The notes beneath the pieces were generated by a model. It worked only from the letters and a program-made list of their open reading frames with translations. It did not search any database and had not been told where the DNA came from. Of a stretch of DNA of 33,150 nt, positions 13,121 through 20,820 are shown piece after piece (position 1 is the stretch's first letter; the number at the start of each line of letters is the position of its first letter). The stretch is from a virus, in the IMG/VR virus record IMGVR_UViG_3300043436_001091, positions 1 through 33,150 of that record, one strand, 5' to 3'. Both the position numbers and the translations under genes were made by a program.

Positions 13121-13977
13121 CCCAGCAGCTTCGCCAGCGTCTTCGGGCCAGCCACGCCGTCAGGGGTTAGACCGTTGGCCGACTGCCACTTCTTCAGGGC
13201 CGCCTCTGTGCCGGGACCGAAGCTGCCGTCAGCAGTGATCCTAAGTGCGACCTGCATCCGCTTAACGTCGTGGCCCGTCGAGCCAACGCGCAGGACGCCC
13301 GTAGAGGCCGCAGGAGCGGCGGCAGGGGCGACAGCATCGATCTTGCCACCCAATGCCGCCATAGCCTTGGCATAGCGCGCCTGACGGTCTGCAAGGCCGA
13401 TGTCGCCGCCGTTGATGATCTTGGTCAGTCGGACCACGTCGCCTGTGTCGGCCACCTCGTTCAGGTTACGGCTGCCCCAGAACCACAGTGCGCTCTCAAG
13501 TGCGCCCTTCTTGGTCAGCAGGTAGGCGGCGGCTTCCTCGGCGGTCATGCCAACGGTCTTACCAAAAGCCGTCGTATTTGCACGGCCAGTAACCTGCTTC
13601 AGACCTTTTCCAGAAAAAAGCCACCCGTCGCCTTCCTTCACATTGCCAAGAGCGCCGCCCTTGGAGCGGTTCTTGTCCATGTAGACGTAGTTGGCGATCT
13701 TCTCGGGCTTGCCAGCATACTCTGCGGCGTTCTCTTTGCCGGGGCCAAAGTAGCGCGGGAACACCTTCAGGAGGGTGGCCTCCTTGTAGTTCAGGTTCTC
13801 CTGCAAGACGCGGAAGTCCATGCTCTCATGGGCGCACTGGCTGATAAAGCCAGCGATGCGCTTGTCGGTGGTGATGCCGTACTTGGGCAGCATCTCATTG
13901 AGGGCGGCGCACCATTCGCCAGCTTCCTTGTTGGTCGGAATCATCACGGCCAGTTGGGCTTCGGTAATTAGGCTCAT
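13117..13977 (-). CDS. GH19 endolysin with peptidoglycan-binding domain
   Basis: A 286-aa muralytic enzyme. The catalytic domain (about 1-215) is of the chitinase/lysozyme GH19 type: ISQCAHESMDFRVLQENLNY (about 45-64) holds the likely general acid Glu51, followed by FSGKGLKQVTGR (121-132) and SALWFWGSRNLNE. A Pro/Ala linker (VAPAAAPAAS) leads to a C-terminal PG_binding_1 repeat (GHDVKRMQVALRITADGSFG, then GLTPDGVAGPKTLAKLLG). It would cleave the glycan strands of peptidoglycan at lysis. No signal peptide is visible, so it should depend on a holin, probably the two-TM protein at 14605. AAGGAG seven bases upstream fixes the start. Confidence 0.92.
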   Translation of the reverse strand: MSLITEAQLAVMIPTNKEAGEWCAALNEMLPKYGITTDKRIAGFISQCAHESMDFRVLQENLNYKEATLLKVFPRYFGPGKENAAEYAGKPEKIANYVYMDKNRSKGGALGNVKEGDGWLFSGKGLKQVTGRANTTAFGKTVGMTAEEAAAYLLTKKGALESALWFWGSRNLNEVADTGDVVRLTKIINGGDIGLADRQARYAKAMAALGGKIDAVAPAAAPAASTGVLRVGSTGHDVKRMQVALRITADGSFGPGTEAALKKWQSANGLTPDGVAGPKTLAKLLG

Positions 13978-13988
13978 TTATTGGCTCC

Positions 13989-14396
13989 TTATTCGCACCA
14001 AGAGGACTTAGCCTCGCCTTTGTAGGGGCGGGCTAGACCCGCCTCAATCAGCATCTCAGAAAGCCCGCGCCCGTCCAAAACGACCATGCCTAGCACGCGG
14101 CCACCATACTTATCCCAGCTTTTGATGTGAATGTTGACTTCTTTGGCTTCGGCAACGGCGCGCTGAGTGAAACGTGTTGCTTCCACCGCCCTCTTGGCTT
14201 CAGCCTCGCACTTGGCGCGAGGTGCTTTCTCGGGCGTATCAACACCTATCACGCGGATCGACAGCTTTGGCGGGAGAGGCTTTGGTAAAAAGTCCACGGC
14301 GATCTCGACGGTATCGCCGTCGATCACGCGGGTGATCTCATAGGGTGTGGCCAGCGCAGGGCTGGCCGACAAGAGCAGGATGCCGAGCCACTTCAC
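13989..14396 (-). CDS. secreted staphylococcal-nuclease-like protein
   Basis: A 135-aa thermonuclease (SNase) fold with an N-terminal signal peptide (MKWLGILLLSASPALA, cleavage expected after Ala16). IDGDT gives Asp26 and Asp28, IRVIGVDTPE gives Arg48, Asp53 and Glu56, and WDKYGGRVLG gives Arg100. These correspond to the calcium and catalytic residues of the family. It would degrade DNA or RNA outside the cytoplasm. Its place inside the lysis cassette, just upstream of the endolysin, is noteworthy. The start overlaps the previous stop by four bases. A purely periplasmic job, such as degrading incoming DNA, is also possible. Confidence 0.85.
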   Translation of the reverse strand: MKWLGILLLSASPALATPYEITRVIDGDTVEIAVDFLPKPLPPKLSIRVIGVDTPEKAPRAKCEAEAKRAVEATRFTQRAVAEAKEVNIHIKSWDKYGGRVLGMVVLDGRGLSEMLIEAGLARPYKGEAKSSWCE

Positions 14397-14608
14397 TTCT
14401 TTGGCTTCTTCTTCAGCAGACCGCCCAGCACAGTTTCCTGCGCCATGTCTTTGCCCATGCCGCCGAGCAGGTCACCGACGTTGCCAGTGGTAGCGATCTT
14501 AATGGCACCTTCGACCGGATCGGGCAGGTCCACCTTGTCCAGCACGGCGTCCACGGCCTTCTCTTTAAGCTTGCGGCCAACAAGCATTCCGATCATGCGT
14601 CCGATCAT
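14393..14608 (-). CDS. hypothetical protein (71 aa) in the lysis cassette
   Basis: A small protein with an amphipathic N-terminus (MIGRMIGMLVGRKLKEKAVD), a Gly-rich middle (ATTGNVGDLLGGMGKDMAQE) and a very basic tail ending in KKKPKK. It overlaps both neighbours by four bases. There is no clear membrane span, but the N-terminal helix could associate with membrane. Similar short proteins occur next to holins in alphaproteobacterial phages and prophages, from memory. Function unknown. Confidence 0.65.
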   Translation of the reverse strand: MIGRMIGMLVGRKLKEKAVDAVLDKVDLPDPVEGAIKIATTGNVGDLLGGMGKDMAQETVLGGLLKKKPKK

Positions 14609-14883
14609 TCTGTGTATTCCTGTGTTGGCGGCTCACTGCCAGCCTTGTTGCGGTTGCTTCCTGCGGACAGCACGCCACCCAAGGCACCCACCAGAAACGA
14701 GGCGATTGGCGTGAGGATGGAAAACAGTGCGCGGTCGTTTTCGCTGCTCTCGCCCAGCGGCTGGGTGACGAAGATCAGCGCGTAAAGCGTGAAGAACACG
14801 ATGCCGCCCAAGGTGCAGGTCAGCGCCACGCCGATGAAGTAGCGCAGCTTGGCTTCCATGAAATCAGGGTCGTTCTTGCTCAT
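14605..14883 (-). CDS. candidate holin (two TM segments, 92 aa)
   Basis: Two membrane spans are clear: FIGVALTCTLGGIVFFTLYA (about 16-35) and ILTPIASFLVGALGGVLSAG (about 56-75). They are separated by a short acidic loop (GESSENDRA), with a polar, charged C-terminus. Size, topology and location two genes upstream of the nuclease and endolysin suit a class II-type holin that would permeabilise the inner membrane for the signal-less endolysin. The assignment is by topology and context; no family motif is recognised. It overlaps both neighbours by four bases. Confidence 0.65.
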   Translation of the reverse strand: MSKNDPDFMEAKLRYFIGVALTCTLGGIVFFTLYALIFVTQPLGESSENDRALFSILTPIASFLVGALGGVLSAGSNRNKAGSEPPTQEYTE

Positions 14884-15065
14884 TCCGAAACTCCTGTCAG
14901 ATCGGTCGCACAGTTTTTAGTGCGAACGCAGATCGGTGGTGTGCATTCCAAGGCGGTCCAGTTCTCAGGGTCTTGGCATGGGTAACGATAAAAGCCGTCG
15001 CCACTGAGCCACAGGATGCCGAATATGCCAGCGACGAAGGCCAGCCATGTCAGCTTTTCTCGCAT
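14880..15065 (-). CDS. small exported or membrane-anchored protein (61 aa)
   Basis: The N-terminus is a signal or anchor segment (MREKLTWLAFVAGIFGILWL). The remainder carries four cysteines (YPCQDPENW, LECTPPICVRTKNCATDL), likely forming disulphides in the periplasm. It could be a spanin-like or lysis accessory protein, but there is no lipobox and no coiled coil. The ribosome site GGGGAGG is well placed. It overlaps the holin candidate by four bases and lies in the lysis cassette. Confidence 0.6.
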   Translation of the reverse strand: MREKLTWLAFVAGIFGILWLSGDGFYRYPCQDPENWTALECTPPICVRTKNCATDLTGVSE

Positions 15066-15066
15066 G

Positions 15067-15558
15067 TCACCACCTCCCCAGATAGACGCCCCAGAAGTAC
15101 AGGCCCACGCCTGACAGTGCTATAGCCACCAAGATTATGCCAGACCACAGCAAAAACTCAACGATGCCCTCAATGATCTCGCGACGGCGATAGACCTGCT
15201 CACGCTGCTGCTCTCGAACCCGACGCTCAGTTGCCTGAAAATCTAACCAGGCGTCGTTCCCATAGCTGTAGCTGATGAGCTGCCGCAGCTCCCGCCTTTG
15301 CTGTTCGCACTGCTTCTGCGCGGCGAAGATGTCGATGGCGCTCTTTTGGTTGCCGCCGCCGAACAGCGTCTGGAACACGCCGGGAGGCTCGTTGGCCCTG
15401 TCCGCCGCGTAGGCAATGTCAGAGACGGCCTTGCCCCATTCGGACAGTTGGGACGCCATGTCTTGGATTTCGCGGCCAGCGGCAATGCCCTGCTTCAGCA
15501 GGCTGAAGGCCTTGCCACCAACGCTGATGGCCATGCTGATTGAAACTGGGTCAAACAT
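15067..15558 (-). CDS. tail-anchored membrane protein (163 aa)
   Basis: The start is ATG 15558 (GGAG six bases upstream, overlapping the previous stop as TGATG); an upstream extension to 15663 would read across another small gene. An N-terminal weakly hydrophobic stretch (PVSISMAISVGGKAFSLLKQ) precedes a long charged helix (QQRRELRQLISYSYGNDAWL, then ERRVREQQREQVYRRREIIE). A strong C-terminal span follows (FLLWSGIILVAIALSGVGLY) with a short tail. It is a membrane protein with a cytoplasmic coiled-coil region. It may be part of the lysis system or a superinfection-exclusion factor; neither is proven. Confidence 0.65.
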   Translation of the reverse strand: MFDPVSISMAISVGGKAFSLLKQGIAAGREIQDMASQLSEWGKAVSDIAYAADRANEPPGVFQTLFGGGNQKSAIDIFAAQKQCEQQRRELRQLISYSYGNDAWLDFQATERRVREQQREQVYRRREIIEGIVEFLLWSGIILVAIALSGVGLYFWGVYLGRW

Positions 15559-15701
15559 CACAGGCTCCAGAACGGCGGGCAGGGATAAAGCGGGTGAACC
15601 GCCAATGCTATGTCCGCAGTATACCTGCAAATCTTGACAAATACCATGCGCCCGTCGATCCACAGGTGGGTGTAGGCCACCCAGATCAATGGCAGTGTCA
15701 C
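15558..15701 (-). CDS. short hydrophobic protein (47 aa) filling a gene gap
   Basis: A GTG start at 15701 overlaps the preceding stop by four bases (GTGA). The ORF ends in TGA at 15558-15560, overlapping the next ATG (TGATG). It exactly fills a 139-base gap. The product is hydrophobic and aromatic (VTLPLIWVAYTHLWIDGRMV, then VHPLYPCPPFWSL) with Cys, Trp and Pro, and may associate with the membrane. Fit at both ends is the main evidence. The role is unknown, presumably linked to the neighbouring membrane proteins of the lysis region. Confidence 0.6.
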   Translation of the reverse strand: MTLPLIWVAYTHLWIDGRMVFVKICRYTADIALAVHPLYPCPPFWSL

Positions 15702-15940
15702 TTCGCTAGGCTTCGCATCAGTTCGTCGATCTTCTTGTCAAGATTGTCCAGCCGCGAGATGACCCGGTTCATGTCGGCGTGCATGTCGGCCCGCGTGACG
15801 TAGTCACGGGCTACTTCCTCCCGCGTCCTGTTCAGCAGGATTTGCAGCCGTTTGACCTCTTCGACATGGTTCTTCAGCACCCAGCCGATGAGGCCGAGTG
15901 CTGCTGATAGACCGAGGCTCCAAAGCGTTTCCGGGGTCAT
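15698..15940 (-). CDS. membrane-anchored coiled-coil protein (80 aa)
   Basis: An N-terminal span (LWSLGLSAALGLIGWVLKNH, about 6-25) is followed by a charged helix with heptad character (VEEVKRLQILLNRTREEVAR, then MNRVISRLDNLDKKIDELMR). This layout resembles small phage proteins near holins, including i-spanin-like or DUF2730-like proteins, but the match is not diagnostic. CGGAGG eight bases before ATG 15940 supports the start. It would sit in the inner membrane with a long helix in the cytoplasm or periplasm. A role in lysis is likely from context. Confidence 0.65.
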   Translation of the reverse strand: MTPETLWSLGLSAALGLIGWVLKNHVEEVKRLQILLNRTREEVARDYVTRADMHADMNRVISRLDNLDKKIDELMRSLAK

Positions 15941-15943
15941 AGA

Positions 15944-16168
15944 TCACGCCTCCGGGTAGGGATAGCGCGCCTTGATCTCGGCGACCTTGGCCTCCCATTC
16001 GGCGACCGTTGCCTCGCCGCGCTGGGACATGAAGAACAGGGGGTCCGCTTCGACGGTATACGCCACGCGACGGGCCGATTCCTGCTGTTCTTTTGTAACC
16101 GGGCTTGGGTCAACCGGAGCATCAATGATAGTTTCTTCTCCGGTGATGAGGCTGATTTCGCGCTGCAT
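15944..16168 (-). CDS. hypothetical protein (74 aa) after the tail fibre
   Basis: The start at 16168 has GGGAG six bases upstream. The sequence is acidic and helical (ITGEETIIDAPVDPSPVTKE, then GEATVAEWEAKVAEIKARYP). Short proteins of this type commonly follow phage tail fibre genes and sometimes act in fibre assembly, but I see no family motif. Its stop lies three bases before the ATG of the next gene. Confidence 0.6.
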   Translation of the reverse strand: MQREISLITGEETIIDAPVDPSPVTKEQQESARRVAYTVEADPLFFMSQRGEATVAEWEAKVAEIKARYPYPEA

Positions 16169-16171
16169 GTT

Positions 16172-17203
16172 TTACTCCCAGAAAATGTTGATTGCGCCAG
16201 CGGTGAACGTAAGAGCTCCGCCTGCTGTGGTAACTCTAATCCGATCAACAGCGGCGGCTGCCGCAATGCGTGCTCCTGCTGCGCTGCTATTGGAAGTGTT
16301 CCCAATTGTCATAGTTCCGACCCAATCGTTCCCGGTCCCCGTTCTATACCACACCGCAGCGCCGCTGTTGGCAGCGCCTGAGGTTCCATTAATGGAGCCA
16401 AGACCCGTTGTCAGTGAGGTGTTACCTCCTTGAGTGAAGTAAGCCCCGACATAGCCCGTTGCGATATAGCCCGCCGATGTTCCAAGTTGAACGAGCAAAG
16501 TATCGTTTCCACTTGTCACTACGCCTTCCAAAATCATCGTAATTCTTGTGGCAGATGAAGGGATACCAGTGAACCCAATTGCCGTCCCGCTTGTTGCAGC
16601 CACCTCCGTACCGTAAGTTGTTGTAACCAGATCAACTGCTGCTTTCACGAAGGCCGTCGTCGCAAGCTGGGTGGTGTTGGTCCCGGCGGTTGCCGTCGGC
16701 GCGGTAGGCGTCCCGGTGAGCGCGGGAGAGGCGAGCGCCGCCTTCGCATTAAGCTGCGTCTGGATCGCGGAAGTGACGCCGCCCACGAAGTTCAGTTCGG
16801 CAGCCGTTGCGGTGATGCTGGTCCCGGCGATCTGGAGTGTGGTGGCGTTGACCTGCCCAGCAGCCCCGTAGACCACGGCCTTGCTGTTGACAATCGTGCC
16901 AGCCACGGAACCATCGACCAAGTTAAGTTCCGTCCCGGTCGATGTCACAGTGACGCCGCCGACAATCGGAAATGCCTGATCTGTGGTCTGATTGAGAAGC
17001 GCCACACTGATCCAAGCGTCGTTGGCCTCGGCTCGGATTTTCAGCGTGTCGGTGGCAGTGTCATACCACCATTCGTTGGCATACATGGTCGTCGGTTGGG
17101 TGGCCCCACTGTTGTTTGAGACAACGGCGGCCAGCGCGCTGTTGATATCCGCTCGGACGTTTGCTGCCGTATCGTTGGCGATCACATAGTCATGCTGTGC
17201 CAT
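16172..17203 (-). CDS. tail fibre protein (343 aa)
   Basis: A beta-rich, Ala/Gly/Thr/Ser-rich fibre. Residues 1-85 form a short head (MAQHDYVIANDTAANVRADI, then YANEWWYDTATDTLKIR), the type that carries collagen- or helix-like repeats downstream. The stretch LTGTPTAPTATAGTNTTQLA (about 163-182), then TTAFVKAAV, is a widespread phage fibre module. The C-terminal ~150 residues resemble receptor-binding beta domains. It probably contacts the host surface. ATG 17203 has GAGAGGG five bases upstream and is preferred over 17236. It lies directly downstream of the tip protein. I see no chaperone or peptidase domain at its end. Confidence 0.8.
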   Translation of the reverse strand: MAQHDYVIANDTAANVRADINSALAAVVSNNSGATQPTTMYANEWWYDTATDTLKIRAEANDAWISVALLNQTTDQAFPIVGGVTVTSTGTELNLVDGSVAGTIVNSKAVVYGAAGQVNATTLQIAGTSITATAAELNFVGGVTSAIQTQLNAKAALASPALTGTPTAPTATAGTNTTQLATTAFVKAAVDLVTTTYGTEVAATSGTAIGFTGIPSSATRITMILEGVVTSGNDTLLVQLGTSAGYIATGYVGAYFTQGGNTSLTTGLGSINGTSGAANSGAAVWYRTGTGNDWVGTMTIGNTSNSSAAGARIAAAAAVDRIRVTTAGGALTFTAGAINIFWE

Positions 17204-17213
17204 TTCATCCCTC

Positions 17214-19886
17214 TCAAGCGTAATTGCCCGTTGCACTCAATTCGCTAATTGCAGGCGAGATGCCGAGCGTATCCGAGCGCAACTCTACCTTAAACCTTAA
17301 CGCACGGCCATAGACATTTGCCGCCCTGATCTTTCGCCAAGGCGACCACGTCGGCGAACCTGCCGGGTTATCATTCGTCGTGCTTACATAGGCCGTCACG
17401 GTGGTATCGTTAAAGTTTGCCGTTCCCGTCATGGCGTCCCAAAGACCAGAAACCGTATCAAGCGGGCCAGCCAGCGCATCAAACCCGCCGCCCAAGCCGT
17501 CAAATCGACGTGTCACCATGTCAACCGTCACAAAGCCCTGCTCTGGCACGGTGCGGTCGATGATGTTGGCAAAGAAATATGTGCCGCTCGTCTTATCATA
17601 TGAGATACCAAGCGCATCCCACTGCCCTGACAGGCTGTCCAAATTTCCGACCAAACTGTCAAAGTTCAGGGCAGTCCCAAGCCGCACTTCTGCTTCCTGC
17701 ACGACCACATCGCTTCTCGCACCCGAGAAGCCGGGATGCTCCGTGATGGACACAACATTGGCTCTGGCGACGACATCATCAGCCGTAACGACGACCGATG
17801 TAGAATTGGTGGACTGCACGCCCGTCTTATCGACGGCTTTGATTAAATATGTGCCAGCCTTGGACGGGACGATAACCTCTGTAGACGGCCTTGCGACCTT
17901 CTCCACATAGGTCACGGAATCTGCCCAAGTGGCACCTGTCGTCTCTTTGGCGTGCCGGATGATGTAGTAGGACAGGTCAAGATCAGGCACTGCATCCCAA
18001 GAAAGATTGATGCTGTCACCGTTCACCTCGGCGGCAAAGCCAGTGACATCCTGCGGCGGCTGAGACAGGCCTTGGACCTGATAGCCAGTGCGGGTTGTAT
18101 AGTCGCCCTTGACGCCAAAGCCATTGACCGCACGCACTCGGAAGTCATAGGTGCCGTCTTCAATATCGTTGATCTCGAACAGGCCAAGTTCGCCATAGCC
18201 TGCATCGCGCCAAGGTGTTTCGGATGACTTCTTGAACTCGACTTGCACATAGTCAATGAAGCCAGACAGCGAAGATGTAGTCGTCAGCGACACCACGTTG
18301 GACAGCTTTTCGTGGTAAACCCGCAAGGCATCCGACACCGAAAGCCCGAGCGTCGGCACGCTGCTGTAATCCAGAAGCGTCGTGTTGTTCGAAATGATCT
18401 CAGATTCTTCTGCGTTCCAATCAAAGGCTGCCGACGAGGTTTCGCGCAAGACCAATGCAACACGCAGGCCACCGCCGTCAGCGATCACAAGTCGCCAAGA
18501 TGCGACCTCAAACTCTTTGGCAGCCCAGCCATAGCGGTCGATGGTCAGGTCAATGATGTCGCCAACCTCAACGCTCAGAGCGGCAAGCCCGAATTCAGCA
18601 CTGATGGTCATCTGCTCACGCGATCTGAACAGCTTCTGCTTGGCCAGCCGCTGCGCTCTGGCAGCATTGGTGACAAGGTTCAGGCCAACGTCGATGCTGT
18701 TTTCCAGCCCGCCGTCTTCCGCAAGAAATGCCGTGCTGGTGATGGCCGGGAAGTCTGTTTCGATCCAATCGCTGGACGCATCGATGAACTTGCCAGTGAC
18801 CCTGTTGAAGTTTTCACGGCGCGGCATTCTGGTTGAAAACGTGATGGCAGATCGGAAGTCATCCAGCGTCAGTGACTTTACGCTGGCATTGTATACGCCG
18901 ACCTTGCACTTCCACTCACCGCCAGAGAAAAACAGCGCGCCATTGCAGGCTTCCATCATGTCGGCCAAAGCATTGCCTATGGTGCTTTCGGCGCTGATGA
19001 CACCATCAATCGTGTATCTTGTCTGGGTTCCACCGCCAGCCAGAGGAATTGCATCATCGCAGTCATTGGTGGCCGCTGCGAAATAAGTGTCATCAACCTC
19101 TGGGTCATTAAGGCCATAGGACGACGTGATGTAATCTCGAAGCACCCGTGCAGCATTGTTGCTGTATGAGGTGGTGGCGGTGACAGGGTTGTACACCTTC
19201 TTGCCACTGACGACGGCTGTGAAGGTCGGCATCCCGCCGCTGAAGACATCCTGATCGTATTCAATGCGCGCATAGAGATAGGCGATCCCAAGGCCGACGA
19301 ATGTGCTTGGCAGGTCGCATTCGGCGCTGATCGTATCACGCAGGTTGGTGGCAGCATTGCTGAAGTTTGTGGTCCAACTTGTCTGGTTGCCAAGATGCTT
19401 CAGCACGCGGATTTTGCTCTTCCATCGCGTCCCGGTCACATAGCCGCTGGCATCAAGGGTCACGATCTCGTCATTGACGTAGATATCACCGATAGCTTCA
19501 ACCTCATGCCCTGCGAGGGCGATGATCATGTGCAGGTATTTGTTCGAAGTTCCCGTGGTTTCCAAGAACGTGATGATGCCGCCCTTACGGACTTGGCCAT
19601 AGACATATTCATGGGGTGCCGCTGGTTGGCGAGAGTTAATCAAGGTGCCGCGATTGGCCGCCCCTGCGCTGGGAACCAGTTTGCGAAGGGCAAAGGATGT
19701 CAGAGCCGTCGTGACAAGCGTGCCAACGGCCCATGCGCCGACCGACAGGGCTGTCCCGAAAATAGTAAATGTGGTTGCTGCCGTCGCAGTCGATCCGAGG
19801 ATGGCCGCGCCGATGGTGACGGGATCACGCGGGGCGGCATCCCACCCGGCATGACGCATAACATTGAACGGCGTTTTCAGCGTCAT
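17214..19886 (-). CDS. large tail tip protein (lambda J / GTA megatron-like)
   Basis: An 890-aa tip or host-specificity protein. Residues ~20-70 are hydrophobic (TIGAAILGSTATAATTFTIF and on), as in this family. APHEYVYGQVRKGG (about 89-102) opens the conserved hub-like region, and the middle (about 220-420) matches the phage tail 3 domain seen in J homologues. Fibronectin type III-like beta domains follow (about 540-690: FEINDIEDGTYDFRVRAVNG and AGTYLIKAVDKTG), then two similar repeats near 735-815 (DSLVGNLDSLSGQWDAL and DALAGPLDTVSGLWDAM). I choose ATG 19886 because it gives the usual ATGA overlap with the peptidase gene and a GAAGGGG site at seven bases. It would form the distal tip with the upstream proteins and carry the fibre. 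Confidence 0.88.
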   Translation of the reverse strand: MTLKTPFNVMRHAGWDAAPRDPVTIGAAILGSTATAATTFTIFGTALSVGAWAVGTLVTTALTSFALRKLVPSAGAANRGTLINSRQPAAPHEYVYGQVRKGGIITFLETTGTSNKYLHMIIALAGHEVEAIGDIYVNDEIVTLDASGYVTGTRWKSKIRVLKHLGNQTSWTTNFSNAATNLRDTISAECDLPSTFVGLGIAYLYARIEYDQDVFSGGMPTFTAVVSGKKVYNPVTATTSYSNNAARVLRDYITSSYGLNDPEVDDTYFAAATNDCDDAIPLAGGGTQTRYTIDGVISAESTIGNALADMMEACNGALFFSGGEWKCKVGVYNASVKSLTLDDFRSAITFSTRMPRRENFNRVTGKFIDASSDWIETDFPAITSTAFLAEDGGLENSIDVGLNLVTNAARAQRLAKQKLFRSREQMTISAEFGLAALSVEVGDIIDLTIDRYGWAAKEFEVASWRLVIADGGGLRVALVLRETSSAAFDWNAEESEIISNNTTLLDYSSVPTLGLSVSDALRVYHEKLSNVVSLTTTSSLSGFIDYVQVEFKKSSETPWRDAGYGELGLFEINDIEDGTYDFRVRAVNGFGVKGDYTTRTGYQVQGLSQPPQDVTGFAAEVNGDSINLSWDAVPDLDLSYYIIRHAKETTGATWADSVTYVEKVARPSTEVIVPSKAGTYLIKAVDKTGVQSTNSTSVVVTADDVVARANVVSITEHPGFSGARSDVVVQEAEVRLGTALNFDSLVGNLDSLSGQWDALGISYDKTSGTYFFANIIDRTVPEQGFVTVDMVTRRFDGLGGGFDALAGPLDTVSGLWDAMTGTANFNDTTVTAYVSTTNDNPAGSPTWSPWRKIRAANVYGRALRFKVELRSDTLGISPAISELSATGNYA

Positions 19887-20290
19887 ACCCATGCCCCTTC
19901 GATCTGCTCTATCGGCAGGTATATCACATCGCTCTCGCCAAGGAAAACAGCCGTGACGCCCATCGCAAGCCCAAAGGCATACCCGGTAAAATATGGGCGT
20001 TCAGATCGCATGACGACCAGCGCACCTTTGGGCGGAAAGCTGTTGACGCGGGTCAGGCCAGCGTCGAGGGCGTCTATCATACTAGGCGTGCCGAAATTGT
20101 CGAAAAGCAGTCTTGCCAACTGCTTCTGACCGAGATCGGCATATTTGCCCATGATCTGGTCAGCATATCCGCGCCCGCGCATCGCAGCCCAAGCGCCATT
20201 CGTGAAAGTGAAGCAATCATGCACGCCGATGGCAAAGGGCTTGCCGCGCTGCGCCTTCACATAGCTTATGAGGATATCTTGCGGCCCCAT
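19883..20290 (-). CDS. NlpC/P60-like tail peptidase (DUF6950-type)
   Basis: A 135-aa protein with the N-terminal cysteine motif of NlpC/P60-like phage tail proteins: GVHDCFTFTNGAW, with Cys26 as the presumed nucleophile. The beta-strand GALVVMRSERP, where a catalytic His would be expected, has no clear His, so activity is uncertain. Its position between the hub and the large tip gene is exactly that of the lambda K or GTA peptidase gene. It would locally degrade peptidoglycan during DNA injection. It overlaps the hub gene by 25 bases. Confidence 0.8.
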   Translation of the reverse strand: MGPQDILISYVKAQRGKPFAIGVHDCFTFTNGAWAAMRGRGYADQIMGKYADLGQKQLARLLFDNFGTPSMIDALDAGLTRVNSFPPKGALVVMRSERPYFTGYAFGLAMGVTAVFLGESDVIYLPIEQIEGAWV

Positions 20291-20820
20291 GCGATCTCTT
20301 TGTCCTGAAGCTCCTCGACATAGTCGAAGAAGGTGTCAGTTGGGTAGCGCAGCTTGTGACTTTCAGAGGTATAGCGGCGAACATTTGGGCGCTGCAATGT
20401 CACCAGCTTGCTCTCGACAGTCAGTTCAATGGTGGCCGACGATCCGTCCTCTTGCAGGGTCATCACGTCCATCAGACCAGCGAACACCTCGACGAAGTCG
20501 CTTACGCCAGTGACGCCGAGAAGGACACGCGCAGAGCGGCCCTGATACGGTTCCTGAATTGCCAAGCTGACCAAGGATGTATCTACCCCTGAAAGCGTCA
20601 GAACGATGCCCTTGGCGCTTAGATCGGCCACTTCCTCAATGCCACTGATCGAAAGCAGGGTGCCTGCGCCGATGTATGTCTGGCCGCCGATGGTTCTGTT
20701 GCCGAATCCTGTCCACAGCCGCACGGGGGCGGTGCTGAAGTTCATCTCGACCGCATAGAACAGTTCGACGCTCTCGCCTGCCAGAGCATTAAGGATCGCT
20801 ACAGGGACTGTGCGGCTCAT
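20266..20820 (-). CDS. tail hub/baseplate protein (DUF2163-like position)
   Basis: A 184-aa beta-rich protein: VELFYAVEMNFSTAPVRLWT (about 19-38), then RTIGGQTYIGAGTLLSISGI, then LTVESKLVTLQRPNVRRYT and LRYPTDTFFDYVEELQDKEI. This pattern is typical of the phage baseplate protein that sits between the distal tail protein and the peptidase, as in gene transfer agent gp13. The ATG at 20820 overlaps the previous stop by four bases; the long reading to 21252 is a shadow. The family name is from memory; position is the firmer evidence. Confidence 0.75.
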   Translation of the reverse strand: MSRTVPVAILNALAGESVELFYAVEMNFSTAPVRLWTGFGNRTIGGQTYIGAGTLLSISGIEEVADLSAKGIVLTLSGVDTSLVSLAIQEPYQGRSARVLLGVTGVSDFVEVFAGLMDVMTLQEDGSSATIELTVESKLVTLQRPNVRRYTSESHKLRYPTDTFFDYVEELQDKEIAWGRKISS

